From Daucus carota subsp. sativus (taxonomy: Eukaryota > Streptophyta > Magnoliopsida > Apiales > Apiaceae): DNA of 64,000 nucleotides. The stretch is from positions 3,112,779-3,176,778 of the forward strand of contig NC_030383.2 of the NCBI RefSeq assembly GCF_001625215.2, written 5' to 3'. The notes below the pieces were generated by a model. The model had not been told where the DNA came from, searched no databases, and saw nothing but the letters and a program-made list of their open reading frames with translations. Position numbers and translations under genes: made by a program. Each line of letters opens with the position of its first letter. Position 1 is the first letter of the stretch. This document shows positions 32,290 through 43,646 of this stretch, piece after piece.

Positions 32290-33230
32290 TACATTCTTTA
32301 CGCTAATTTACGTTTTTATGTATTTTGGTCAGTGTTGTAAAAAGCGGAATTAAACTTAATCAAGAAAGTCACGGAACAAGGGGTAATCGAAGATTAATTG
32401 AATTGATCGGATATTAATCGGAATGATCGGTGATTAGCCGGAGATTTAATCAGTTCGACGAGTTATTGAACGAATTTTAGAATAGACGTTTTGATGGACT
32501 TTAATTATTCAATCTTGTCTTTTTTGAAAAATATAAACTTATTTTATTTCAATGAAAAGAAGTATTGTAACGACTCGCTCAATTTATTTCAATTTCCACC
32601 TAAATGTCACTTTTCAAGAAAAAATAAATTATAAAATAAATCATTCCAAACAAATGTGGTCTTCGTGTAATTTACTCATCGGTGGCGAAGGTCCCTCCAT
32701 AATTAGTGGCCGTCAATTACGTCATCGTCTACATTATGATACCGTTAGTACTATTGTTTAGACCCACAAAACAGCAAACACAAATCAAAGCAAAATATTC
32801 ATGATTTTCAAGATTATCATGCGTTTCTCAGATATTTATTTTTGCGATTTATAGTCGTTATTGTCTTGTTGAGCTTATAACGAATACCGGCAATAAAATT
32901 AAATTATGTCTAACGGTCTGCAGAGACCAAATTCACCAAAATTTACACACCTGTCACAATTTTTTTTTAAATCTCAACCTTTTCTAAACAATGACTAAAT
33001 TAACCTAATTTTGAATTCGAGACTTGCTTCACCAGATATGAACCTGAAACATGCCCATTCACAAAGTCAACGCGTGCACACCCGTAACCGTTTCGAAGCC
33101 GTTTACAAGACGGCAAATTAAATCTCGTTCCGTTTACAACACGGTTACAGCTTTGTAGTATTCTAACGCCCCTCCTCGAATAACCCTTTTTTTTATTTTT
33201 GCTTTACCTTTACTTGCAAGTAATCTCTCC
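32290..33230. other. Upstream region of the SAUR gene, no other gene
   Basis: A 69-codon frame at 32552-32761 shows no domain. No auxin-response element was confidently assigned. Confidence 0.5.
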
Positions 33231-33237
33231 ACCACAA

Positions 33238-33245
33238 TATATATA
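33238..33245 (+). promoter_or_regulatory. Putative TATA box of the SAUR gene
   Basis: TATATATA in CCACAATATATATACCCC, about 250 bp upstream of the SAUR ATG. It is a good TATA match in an otherwise C-rich context, implying a 5' UTR of about 215 bp. Confidence 0.55.
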
Positions 33246-33489
33246 CCCCTTGTGCACCTCTCATAGTATTCATCTCAAAACAACTCATTCATTCTATATG
33301 CTTTTTCACATTTTATCATGACCAATATTCCCACCTCTCTTACAAACGCTTCCTTCACTTTGTTCAAACTCGCCATCTCTTCCTCCAATCCTTGGCCCTT
33401 CTCCATCTCCGCTTTCTTGTAACCCTAGCTGCCACACCTGTTCGGTTTCGGTTTCGGTTTCGGTTTTTTTTTTTGAAAAACTTCCAAAG

Positions 33490-33861
33490 ATGGGCACTGG
33501 AGATTACAAAAACTTGTTGAATTTTCACTTGCATATACATCATCATCACCACCACCACCATCACAAGAAGGATTCGAAGGAGATACCGAAAGGGTGTTTA
33601 GCCGTAATTGTTGGCCAGGGAGAGGAGCAGCAGAAGGTGATCATTCCTGTGATCTACATCAACCATCCTTTGTTCATGCAGCTGCTGAAAGAAGCTGAAG
33701 AGGAGTATGGGTTTGATCATCAAGGGCCTATTAATATTCCTTGTCATGTGGAGGAGTTCAAGAATGTTCAAGGCTTGATTGACAAGGATAGTTCTCTTCA
33801 TCATGGCTATGGCCATGGCCACCAGCATCATAATCACCATGTCTGGTGCTTCAAGGCTTGA
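33490..33861 (+). CDS. SAUR-family protein with His-rich tail (SAUR32-like)
   Basis: SAURs are small auxin-responsive proteins that promote cell expansion, partly through inhibition of PP2C.D phosphatases. The single-exon frame encodes 123 aa. An N-terminal His run (about residues 18-25) precedes the SAUR core: KEIPKGCLAVIVGQGEEQQ, then VIPVIYINHPLFMQLLKEAE and EYGFDHQGPINIPCHVEEF. The tail is again His-rich (HHGYGHGHQHHNHH). Intronless structure and length are typical. The N-terminal His stretch and GPINIPC core resemble SAUR32 and relatives. A pyrimidine-rich leader with CGGTTT repeats precedes the ATG. Confidence 0.93.
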   Translation: MGTGDYKNLLNFHLHIHHHHHHHHHKKDSKEIPKGCLAVIVGQGEEQQKVIIPVIYINHPLFMQLLKEAEEEYGFDHQGPINIPCHVEEFKNVQGLIDKDSSLHHGYGHGHQHHNHHVWCFKA

Positions 33862-33899
33862 GAGATTTATCATCAGGCTAAGATGTTTCTTGGCCTTTG

Positions 33900-36360
33900 T
33901 TTTCAGTTCTTGTTTTTAAAAGTAGTGTTTAATTTTCGAGATTGTATGTTGCTCGATTCTTGACATAGGAGTATTAATTGTGTTTGTGAATTATGATTAA
34001 TATAATCATGATATTTAATTTCTGTGTTATGCTAATTTTTGACACAGAATTCATGTACAAATCGAGAATCGAGATTATTCAGTATTTTATTTGTGAATTA
34101 CAATTAATATAATTAAAATATTAATTTTGTCTGTGTTATGTTGATATTTGTTTATAAAAATTAAGATCGAGCATGTGATTTATCGTCCAAATGAAAATTT
34201 CTGACATTGTTGTGATCATCTGGCTGGATTTAGATTATTTCATAATTTACATTATAAAATATTCTTTTCCATGTGGAGGCATCTGTATATATGAGCTTTT
34301 CAAATGATTACAACTGAGACCACTGAATTTTATTTTTGACTTTATCAAAGCAAATTCTCAGGGCATTTGACTTTATCAAATTGCTTTTAAATATTCCATA
34401 ATTAGCATAAAATCCGACGGAATATTTGGAGTTCTTGGATTCCACCTCTGATGGCAAATGCTGTGTGATAGAGTTGATAAAAAAAAAAGGTGGAGTACAC
34501 TATACAATATACATGCACATTATGTCACGAGTACTCTTGAATAAAAATAAAGAACATATTGAAAGAAAAATTACAAAAATAATATAAATTTAATTAATGC
34601 AAGTCACTTTAAACAATTAGACAAACATGGCGTGTAATGTTGTTGATGAGAGTAATTGTACAAGCAATATGTGTGCTTGTATCTCAACTAACTTGAGAAA
34701 ATAAGAATGGTAGGGTAAGAGAATTAAAGTGTGAATTGGTGGGAAGGTGACACTGTCGGCCCTTCCTGTCATCCGCCCTGCATACACGTCTAAATTAATA
34801 ACCGTTCAATTGTCACGATAGTTTTCATAAAAATATATCATATCTTATTTTGTACGAGAAAAACTCGTACTATTATCTTTCTGTATTTTGGATTAAATCA
34901 TATACTGTAATTTTTTCATATGTATTCCCTCAGTCCCTCTCGTTTCTCTACAGTTTTTTGCATTACTCGTCACACATTTTAAGACGCGTGTAAATTATAA
35001 TTTCATAACTTATTTTTAAAATATTTCATTTTTGTATAGAAATTTAAATATTAAATTTTTATTTAAAAAAATTTAAAATAATTTATCAAATTATATTTTA
35101 TAATATAGATAATTAAGAAGAACATGGGCGGTAAAATTTATGCAGAGAAAATCGAGGGTTTGTATAAAGAAGTAGAAGCACTTTTAAGAAGCCGGGAATG
35201 CTGGTTTCTCCCTCACAGCTTCTGCTTTTTTTTCAAACAATTTATTAACTTATTAACTTCTCACTTCTACTTCATTTCTTTACGATAAGTAAGAAATCAC
35301 TTCTTTTAAGCTAACCCAAACGGCCATGTAAGACTTCTTCTTCAAGGAAAAATTGGGAAAGATGGATGACAGTTGGAACACCCGAGATTATGGGGGTAAA
35401 TTGGTTCACAAAAGTGGGATTTTCTCATCATGATTGTCCCAAAATTCCTGGATGCTCTTGTTGGCGGTTAACACGCGTATTCCATGTGTGTTGCTTGCTT
35501 TCCTCATGATACGCACATCACATTTTCACATGTAGTTTTTTCAAGTAAAAAAACACAGCTGCCTGCTCTTTGTAATAAACACAGCTGCATTCTTTTCGCA
35601 ACAGAGTACGCGCATCTTAGACCTGTTCAGGAGTTTTTTAAAATGTAGGAGCTTATTTTAAAAATATATATTATAAATTTTACAAATATCAATATTAAGT
35701 AGGTGGTTTATATCTATTATTTAAAATAATAAGAACTTATTTTAAGAAAAAATAAATTTACTACACTTTTCTTCAAAAGTAAGTCTTTATTTCTGAAAAG
35801 TAAGTATCGCCAAGTGGGCACTTAATGTTCAAGATTATCATTCCATCCATGTCACTTATTATTTTGTCCTTTTTTTATTGACAGACATTCTAAGATTTAC
35901 ATAATTTATGGTTTCCTAGTTTGTCTTTAATATTTTTTTCTAAACAGTAACTTAAATATTGAATTTTGTTCAGTTAAAATAATTTGTGGAATTATATTTT
36001 ATAAAAATATTAAATAAGTGTTAAGTTCTATTTCCCAAATATAAAAAATCAAAGGGGTAAGGAATATATATTTAACCAGATTAGAAATTTATCGGGGGGT
36101 ATGTCATAATAACATGACCGTCGTCGAGCTCCAAATTCCCCTATCAAATATATGATTTTCTGACAGATTTCATTTGGGATTATTACTGGAGATAATAATA
36201 ATAGTAATTTTTCTAGAAAACATGTTAAATATTTTTGGGTTAATTTTATAACTACCTAACTTAACTATTGGGCTTTCAAATATATGGCCCAACTTTTCAC
36301 ATATTACAAACTTACGGTTTATGGTTTCATTTTTTTTTAAAAATACGGTTGTATAACAGA
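33900..36360. other. AT-rich intergenic region with a possible decayed MITE
   Basis: 34924-35125 begins TATTCCCTCAGTCCCTCTCG, like a Stowaway end, but no clean right end was found. The rest is AT-rich without a supported gene. Confidence 0.5.
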
Positions 36361-36375
36361 AGGAGCCCAGCTCCT

Positions 36376-36480
36376 CCGGCTCTCTCTCGCACATCTCTCT
36401 CTCAACCGCGCTTCTCTCTCGCGCCTCTCTCTCCCTAACCGCGCCTCTCTCTCAACGCTCGAAAACTCTCTCTCTCACGC
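36376..36480. repeat. CT-rich tract (CTCTCTCTCGCG type)
   Basis: Repeated CTCTCTCTC blocks interspersed with GCGC/CGCG. In position it mirrors the GA tract at 40915-41032, as if both were 5' leaders of facing genes. Confidence 0.75.
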
Positions 36481-36830
36481 ATTCACACTTCTCAATCACG
36501 CAGCTCGGAAACGCTCGGAAATTCTTCTTCTGCGTTCAATTGGCCCCGCAGGGGTAGTTTCACAATGATTTCGAGCTGAATTGGATCGGCAACAAGCTGC
36601 AACGACTGAGATTTGTAAGTGATTTTACGTGTGTAATGTATGTATATATGAATAATGTCAATTTATATAGAGATAGCAAACTGAGATTATGAGTTTTGTT
36701 CTAGAATAGCGGTATGTGTGTACGTTATTTGTGTGTTTTCTGTATGTATATATACATGATTGTAGTATATATTGGTTGTTGAGAGTTGTGCTTGAATTGT
36801 ATATGATGAGGAACAAACATTAATAAAAGT

Positions 36831-36865
36831 TGCAAATAAGGTTGCAAAAGTTGCAACTGGTAAAA
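36831..36865. repeat. GTTGCAA motif cluster
   Basis: Three copies of GTTGCAA(A/C) about 12 bp apart, the leftmost member of the motif arrays in this region. Confidence 0.7.
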
Positions 36866-37282
36866 TTCAGTTCCGTATTGATCTTATGCAGTCATGAGTG
36901 TTTCTTTGACTGTAGTTTTTGTTTTCAGAAGTGAATTCATACTTATGATATGATGTTTGTGATTAAATGAGACTTTGTTGATCATGTTTGTCATGCTTTA
37001 TTAAATTATGTATTTAGTATTTTGTGACATTCCGTTGAGGAGGCATCGTAGGGGCTCACATTTTTTAATAGTGTTTATGAGTAGTACGTTAATAAGTACC
37101 CTTGGCTAAGATATGCTCCCGATCCCACATGTATTCCTGCACCAATTTATTCTAGTATATGTTGCAAATAGTCTAGGTACTTGCACACACAAGACCATTC
37201 TGAAATATGTGAATGACATGTTAAGTATCTTTAGTCAGATGGTATATAGAGGTCATGATACATTGCAGGGTACTTTGAAACA

Positions 37283-37687
37283 ATGGATGATAGAACCCTG
37301 GAAGACTTGACTCTCTCTCAGTGCATTAATGGGATATATACTTGGGATATTTCAAACCCTATATATTTCAGGGTAGTAAGGCATCTACAAAGACCATTTG
37401 ACATGAATCTGGATATTATAGAAATCCAGATTCGTTTTAACAATAATCTCCGAAGAGCTCTAAGGATCCACAAATGCTGGATAAATTTCACATTTTGGAC
37501 GACTTTGACACCTTCGGCTGAGGGTTTTATATCTAGATTTAGGTTTCATGTAATGAATTATCTAAATCAATTAGGAGTTATTTCAATTAACAATGTAATT
37601 AGGGCAGCTCAATATTTTTATGCGAGATATGAAAGACATATTGTACAAATTGTGCAAAAAGAATCAATACAATTGATGCTTTATTGA
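37283..37687 (+). CDS. Unrecognised ORF (134 aa) in the MULE-like region
   Basis: The frame begins MDDRTLEDLTLSQCING and ends VQKESIQLMLY. It has normal amino-acid balance (several Trp, Arg, Phe), unlike chance AT-rich ORFs. No domain was recognised, and neither transposase DDE nor SWIM motifs are visible. Its place between the CT leader and the transposase tail suggests an exon of the plus-strand unit. Start and splice sites are uncertain. Confidence 0.4.
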   Translation: MDDRTLEDLTLSQCINGIYTWDISNPIYFRVVRHLQRPFDMNLDIIEIQIRFNNNLRRALRIHKCWINFTFWTTLTPSAEGFISRFRFHVMNYLNQLGVISINNVIRAAQYFYARYERHIVQIVQKESIQLMLY

Positions 37688-37748
37688 ATTTCAATAGTGA
37701 ATTGTTGATGTTGTTCATTTATGAAATCATTTTGAATAAATATGCTAT

Positions 37749-38145
37749 TTATCAAGTATCATATTGAAAAATATGTGCAAGTGATTATAGTTGCAAGTTG
37801 CAACCATGTTTGCAACCTTTGCAACCATAGTTGCAGAAGTTGCAACCATGATTGCAGAAGTTGCAACTACTATATATACATGAATATTAACTGCAATTGT
37901 GACAATTGTCATATTTAAAGGTTATATTTGGTTGCAGAGAAATGGAAAACACCTATATCAAGTATCAGATTGAAAAATATGTGCAAGTTATCACAGTTGC
38001 AACCATGTTTGCAACCTTTGCAACCATAGTTGCAGAAGTTGCAACCATGGTTGCAGAAGTTGCAACTACTATTTATGCATATATATTAACTGCAGTTGCG
38101 ACAATTGTCATATTTCAATATTATATTTGGTTGCAGAGAAATGGA
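37749..38145. repeat. 207-bp tandem pair carrying GTTGCAAC arrays
   Basis: Units starting ATCAAGTATCA(T/G)ATTG at 37751 and 37958 contain six to eight GTTGCAA(C) motifs each, at about 12-bp period, and end TTGGTTGCAGAGAAATGG. The second copy is somewhat diverged. Confidence 0.85.
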
Positions 38146-38180
38146 AACCATTGCTGTTATACTCCAACACAGTGGCGAAA

Positions 38181-38470
38181 GTAAATCACGATCCTTATGA
38201 TTATTGCTCACCATATTACACAAAACAAGCAATGGTGGCTGCTTAAAAGAATTGGTGTATCCAGTTGGCAAAAAAGACACATGGAAAGTTCCAGAAGAGA
38301 TCAAGGTGAGGATAATGTATCCGCCGAAAGGTAGAATCAGAACAGGGAGACCCAAAAAGAGGAGGCGCAAGGCTGCGTGGGAGACAAATATGCCAACTCA
38401 ACAATTCAACTGCAGGAAATGTGGTCAATGTGGACATAATAGAAGAACCTGCAGAAACCCATCTAAATAA
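38181..38470 (+). pseudogene. MULE transposase C-terminal tail with CCHC zinc knuckle
   Basis: Read in order, with a frame change near 38246, it encodes DPYDYCSPYYTKQAMVAAY, then ELVYPVGKKDTW, PPKGRIRTGRPKKRRR and the knuckle CRKCGQCGHNRRTC. The GRPKKxRR-then-CCHC order is the usual end of mudrA-type transposases. The one-base frame break, and the absence of the DDE core anywhere nearby, indicate a relic. The knuckle part (38204-38470) is open. Confidence 0.7.
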
Positions 38471-38540
38471 AAAACTTGGTTCTTTACAAATCATGTTGCA
38501 AATAGTGTTGCAAATACTGAATTGTTAATTTGATTGAGTT

Positions 38541-39375
38541 GAAAATACTAGTGGAACCAATATGATATGTGTTTATAAATTTTCAAGTTCTTTAGACTTT
38601 GAGCAAGAATTACAAGTTCCTTAAGTTTCAAAAAAATTGCATTTAAACGGAAATTATATTTCATAAGTAGAATATGTGGTTTTGCAACCTTTGCAACTAT
38701 GGTTGCAACTTCTGCAACCATGGTTGCAACTTCTGCAACCATGGTTGCAAAAGTTGCAAAGAAATTTTCAACTCTTACAAACTTCATTATAATACGATTT
38801 AATTTATAGTAATTTTTTGAAATATTAAAATTAAGATGGTTACCCCTACGGGGCCTATTTTACATAAAATAATCAACTGAAATAAAATTTATTGAAAAGA
38901 TATGAAATATATTATGTGTGAATTGCTAATTTGAGAGTGAAAAATACCAGTGGAACCGATATGATATGTGTTTATAAATTTTCAAGTTCTATAGACTTTG
39001 AGCAAGAATTACAAGTTCCTCAAGTTTCAAAGAAATTGCATTTAAACAGAAAATATATTAAATAAATAGAATATGTGGTTTTGCAACCTTTGCAACCATA
39101 GTTGCAACCTTTGCAACTATGGTTGCAACTTCTGCAACCATGGTTGCAAAAGTTGCAACCATAGTTGCAAATGTTGCAAAGAAATTTCCAACTCCTACAA
39201 ACAAGATTATAATACGATTTAATTTATAGTAATTTTTTAAAATATTAAAATTAAGATGGTTGCCCCTGCGAGGCCTATTTTACATAAAATCATCAACTGA
39301 AATAAAACTTATTGAAAAGATATGAAATATATTATGTGTGAATTGCTAATTTGAGAGATGAAAAATACTAGTGGA
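38541..39375. repeat. About 398-bp tandem pair with GTTGCAAC arrays
   Basis: A unit starting near TACTAGTGGAACC at about 38547 is repeated from about 38945, with the start of a third at about 39365. Each contains a block of GTTGCAA motifs (38680-38762; 39078-39178) and a CCCC(T/C)(A/G)CG(G/A)GGCCTATTTTACATAAAAT segment. Confidence 0.85.
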
Positions 39376-39518
39376 ACCGATTATAATAACTACATAAAGT
39401 TTTAATTTTCGAATTGATCAAACCAAAACAACTACAAAGTACTGTCATTAAACAAATAACTACTTAATGTCATAAAACAAAGAACTACTACTTAATGTCA
39501 TTAAACAACGAATACAAG

Positions 39519-40437
39519 TCATTCTTCAACATCTTTTGTCTTCACATCTTTCGTCTTTTTCTTTCGCTCATATGCCCTTGTCTTTTGAGGCTTTTTTGAT
39601 GGAACCTTTGCAGTGTAATCGGAATCACTCTCATAGCCGTGTATTTGCTTTGCCATTCCATACGAATAAAACAATAAGGCAAGCCTACTTCTATAAGTAG
39701 AAATATCTAGTTCATCATTAGGGAATTCCGGCACAGTAGCATAATACTCGGCATATGTACACATGTATATCCCACTGTCACTGCATTAAGAAAAACATAT
39801 CAAACTAAATCACAACATATAATATGATTATGCAGTACATAAACTATATAAACTTGAATAGTTTTGTCACTTACATAGTTATAATTACAAGTTGCAGATG
39901 TGGTTGCAAAGGTTGCAACCACAGTTGCACAAGTTGCAAATGTGGTTGCAACCTTTGCAACCACAGTTGCAGAAGTTGCAACTGTGGTTGCAAAGGTTGC
40001 AACCATAGTTGCAGAAGTTGCAAATGTGGTTGCAATGGTTGCAAACCCATAAAAATCTATATCTAAGACTAGTGCCCCTGCGGGGCCTATACTGAAATTC
40101 AAAATAAGAATAAATGGGACTAGTCAAATACATTTATGTGTGTGTGTGTGCGCGCGTGTGTGTGTGTGAAGTCATACTTTTATTTGTGACTTACATAGAC
40201 GATGATGTTAAATCAAAATGATGCAAAGTCACTCCAAACGGATCAAGAGATAACTTATCAGAATATGCATCTGCTGTGAAATCTATATCCGTCCGATCAT
40301 AAAAACCAGTTGCCTCGAGATACTTTGGCAATAATTGGACGAATGGAGTGGCTGCCTTTACTATAATATCCCTCCCACCATCAATACTTTCACAAAGCAT
40401 ATCTTTGTTACTCTTTTTAACTTCGTATGCGCTGCTT
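39519..40437 (-). pseudogene. Ulp1-like (C48) cysteine peptidase, C-terminal half
   Basis: Two minus-strand exons, 40437-40195 and 39780-39519, join in frame across a GT-AG intron (donor GTAAGT). They encode SSAYEVKKSNKD, then LLPKYLEATGFYDRTDIDF, DPFGVTLHHF, DSGIYMCTYAEYY and TYRSRLALLFYSYG, the order seen in plant Ulp1-like SUMO-protease domains. In that family the nucleophile lies in DCG; here the codon is AGT, giving DSG. The upstream exon with the catalytic His was not found. The tail is Lys-rich (RKKKTKDVKTKDVEE). It is probably inactive as a peptidase. Confidence 0.65.
39888..40052. repeat. GTTGCAAC array inside the Ulp1-like intron
   Basis: About 14 GTTGCA(A) motifs at about 12-bp period, alternating with ATGTG, CACA and GAA spacers. 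The repeat gives open frames of CNxC or ATxA type on both strands, which are not genes. Confidence 0.9.
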
Positions 40438-40914
40438 CTGTTATTTGATCATTCTCTCTGTTCAAACTAGCATATTACCAAATTGAGTTGATTTTGTGTG
40501 TGAAAATTCCATCAGTATATTGGCAAATAATAGGATACACTGAACTAATATTGTATATAAACATTAGCAGCAAGAGATGAGATATTCGGGACTTATAAGA
40601 ATCTAGATTCTTGGGGAACTGCCTAAGGTGCTTATCTCAAATTACTTTTCCTACAGCTCCTGCGGGGCACATCAAGCACATATGACAAATTCACACACAC
40701 ACACACGCTTTATAGTACTATCATCTCAAGCATATGATCTCTCAAAACACAAAAAACAGTACGGCTACACAGACACACAACCACACACATTAAGAAGTGA
40801 ACTTACCGAGTTGAGAAGAGTCAGGTGATTGACGAACAGGAACGAGCACGATCGACGGAAAGGAACGAAGCTGATTGTGAAATCTGTAGAGAGAGAAAGT
40901 AAGTTGTAAGCGGA

Positions 40915-40930
40915 GAGAGAGTGAGAGAGC

Positions 40931-40975
<45 letters not shown>

Positions 40976-41032
40976 CAGGGGGGAGAGAGCGAGAGCGAGA
41001 GAGAGAGAGAGAGCAAGAGAGAGAGAGAGAGT
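40915..41032. repeat. GA-rich microsatellite tract
   Basis: Long (GA)n interrupted by GAGC. On the minus strand it is a CT-rich leader followed downstream by a good donor (GGTAAGTTCAC at about 40808), so it may lie in a 5' UTR. Confidence 0.85.
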
Positions 41033-41044
41033 ACCTGTCGAGAG

Positions 41045-42075
41045 AGTGGAAGTATTGCAGCAGGGTTTGAGAGAGACGATGGAGAGGCCGTAATTTTGAA
41101 AAGAGTAAAGGTGAGAGACAAAGGTAACGGTATAATTAAAAAAATAGTAATATAGAATTGAAAAGGTAAATGAGAGGTAGTAAAATTGTAAACAAAAGTT
41201 AAAAATATATATATTCTTGTAAATTTCTCAATATTTTTCGGTAAATGTAAGAAAAGGTTGTTTTGAACAAACAACTTCACGTGTCCCCCGTTCTTTTAGA
41301 AATATTTTTATTACAAATTTCACTATTCATTCTGTCAAAATAATATTTTTTTAATATTACAGTTTAAAAGATATAAATATTAAAAAGATTATCAAATAGT
41401 TATCTAATTCTTATAAGATATCATTTTTTGACAAAATGCAAATTCATTCCATTAAATTAAAACAAGTCTAGTCGGGACAAATCCCCAGCTGATAATGCAA
41501 TCAGATTGATAAACAATAAAATGAGCTAAACAAATAGCTGTCAACATCTTTTTAACGATATAGTAATTTTAAACCCCACATACGGACCATGTCCTCAAGA
41601 TTTTTTCGTTGCAAATCGTGAAAATTGTTATAACAAGAAACATGTAGAGGTCGCCATTCAAAGCTCATGACCCAGTGATTTGCCAGTAAGCTACAAATCG
41701 ACATAAAATATTGAGCTCTGGGTGCATGTACCTGAGAAAAAATGAACCACCGAACAAATTTACGTGTTTTGTCTGCAAGCAAGCAGTTGCTGGACCCCTT
41801 TGTATGGATGTCACGAAAGATTTTGTTTATTTTCCGTATCGTATTCCATGTTACAGTGGAGTTATGAATAGAGAACTTTTTAGAAAAGTATATTTGGATT
41901 AATTTTTGATTGTGATACCAGCTGTTGAATGTGCCTTCCATTACTTATTTAGTGGCAACAGGTGAGGAGTGAGTGTATACTCTACTGTCAAAATACTGGT
42001 CAGGATAATAGTTTTTTTGGTTGAGTTTATAACTTAAATTTGTAATGATTAATAATTTAATGTGGCTTATACGAT
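41045..42075. other. Spacer with unrecognised open frames
   Basis: Frames at 41552-41941 (minus, 129 codons) and 41711-41902 (plus) overlap each other. No domain was recognised on either strand. One could be a decayed transposon fragment, but nothing in the sequence decides it. Confidence 0.4.
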
Positions 42076-42082
42076 GAACTAA

Positions 42083-42476
42083 GAGCATCTTCAACCATAC
42101 AAATCCCTTGGCTAAAAATTGAGTTGGTATTTCAAATATAAAAAATTTAGCCAACCTGTTGAAAAAATCATACTTCAACCACGTGAACCTGTGGTCTATA
42201 ATTTTAGTCAACCTCCTATGGATGGGTATATTTGTCGAACCTCTACATGTCTGTAAGAAATCTGTAGGATGATTGCACATCATTTATTACCATATTAAAC
42301 TGATATATTCTATTTTAACAAACTAAAATATTAATAACATTCTATTTTTAAATTATAACCAACCAATATAGCCAATACTATTGAAGTACAATGTCTTACA
42401 AGTTCAGCAAATTTTACATAATGTCTTACAGGTTCAATTTAGCCAACGATTATAGCCAACGCCGTTGGAAATGCTC
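42083..42476. mobile_element. Tourist-like (PIF/Harbinger) MITE, copy 1
   Basis: It starts GAGCATCTTCAACC and ends GTTGGAAATGCTC, flanked by TAA on both sides, the 3-bp target of PIF/Harbinger. Noncoding. Confidence 0.75.
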
Positions 42477-42479
42477 TAA

Positions 42480-42955
42480 GAAGATCCTTAAAACCCTTAG
42501 CTAAAATGTGAGTTGACATATTAAAAATAGAAAATATGTTATGTAGTCAACTTCGCGAAAAACTCACACTCTTATCATATTTATCTGTTGTCAGATAATT
42601 TTAGCCAACTACCTATGTATGACTCTATATTTGGCTAAATTGCACATTATTTATTATTATATTGAACTGATATATTCTATGTTAACAATCAAAAATATTA
42701 AATAGCATACTATTTTTAATTATAGAAAATATCATTGAAGCACAATATCAGGCTCAACAAATTTTACGTAATGTCTTGCAGGTCATGTAGAGCTTCGACA
42801 AATAATATAGTCATCCACATGAGATTGACTATAATTATAGATAAGAGCTAGAGATGTGGTTGAAGCGTCAATACTCGAAGAGATTGGCTATAATTTTTAT
42901 TTATGGTGTGCCAATCAAACTTTTAGCTAAGGGCTCTTGATGGTTGGAGATGCTC
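42480..42955. mobile_element. Tourist-like MITE, copy 2 (abuts copy 1)
   Basis: It starts GAAGATCCTTAAAACCC (a mutated GAGCATC end) and ends GGTTGGAGATGCTC, with TAA flanks shared with copy 1. Its interior is similar to copy 1 (GCACATTATTTATTATATTG and so on). Confidence 0.65.
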
Positions 42956-42958
42956 TAA

Positions 42959-43170
42959 GAAATCTGTAAAAATATTACACATCATTTATTAAAAAATTAA
43001 ACTAATATATTCTATTTATAACAATTTAAATATTAATAACATATTATTTTTAATTTATTGTTAACATGATAGTCAATATCATCCAAGCGCAATCTCTTAC
43101 AAGATTGCAAATTTTACATAATATCTTATATATCCAATTTAGTCAACGATTATATAGTCAACAGTATCGA
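42959..43170. mobile_element. Partial third Tourist-like copy
   Basis: GAAATCTGTAAAAATATTAC and the following 200 bp match the interior of copy 1, ending near AGTCAACAGTATCGAAGATA. The ends are decayed. Confidence 0.55.
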
Positions 43171-43644
43171 AGATACCCTTATTAAGTACAAAAACATCCA
43201 CCATCATGTTTTAATAGATTTTGAATTTTGAATAATCCTAACTGAATACCAAATTTTAAAATATAATTTAAAATTCTGATTAAATATCATTAAATTTGAT
43301 AGTATTATTTAAATCCGAATTGAATACTCTGAATTCTGATGATTTTTATTAAAAATTCGAATTCAATACACTCAAATTTCATAAATAAGCAAAATCTTTT
43401 AAGATCCAAATTAATATACCCCTAAAAATGAAGGCTTAGAAATTATATTCTCTTGCGGGAGCTGAGCTGATCGTAGGGATGGGCATTTACCCTGCTCGAT
43501 CCCGACCCGATCCCCGCCCCGTTCGAGTAGGGGATTCGGGGAATTTTTCGGGGCGGGGCGGGGATCGGGGAAAGTTTTATAAAAAATTCGGGGATCGGGG
43601 CGGGGTCGGGGATTGGTGTCTCCCCGCCCCGATCCCCGACCCCG

Positions 43645-43646
<2 letters not shown>

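Larger units (their letters stand above)
36376..41040. mobile_element. Probable relic of an Ulp1-carrying Mutator-like element
   Basis: A CT-rich leader at 36376-36480 opens on the plus strand, and a similar one (GA tract 40915-41032 read on minus) opens on the minus strand, so two transcription units face each other. The plus unit ends in a MULE-type transposase tail with zinc knuckle; the minus unit encodes part of an Ulp1-like peptidase. That pairing is known from Ulp1-containing MULEs such as the Arabidopsis KAONASHI group. Clean terminal inverted repeats and a target duplication were not found, so the borders are approximate. GTTGCAAC arrays fill the introns. Confidence 0.5.

Noticed and set aside
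39824..40133. Cys-rich ORFs (CNxC repeats) that could suggest a metal-binding protein
   Set aside because: They are read-through of the 12-bp GTTGCAAC array, open on both strands, inside an intron.
40765..41280. 171-codon Leu/Ser-rich frame
   Set aside because: Produced by the GA/CT microsatellite; no start context or domain.
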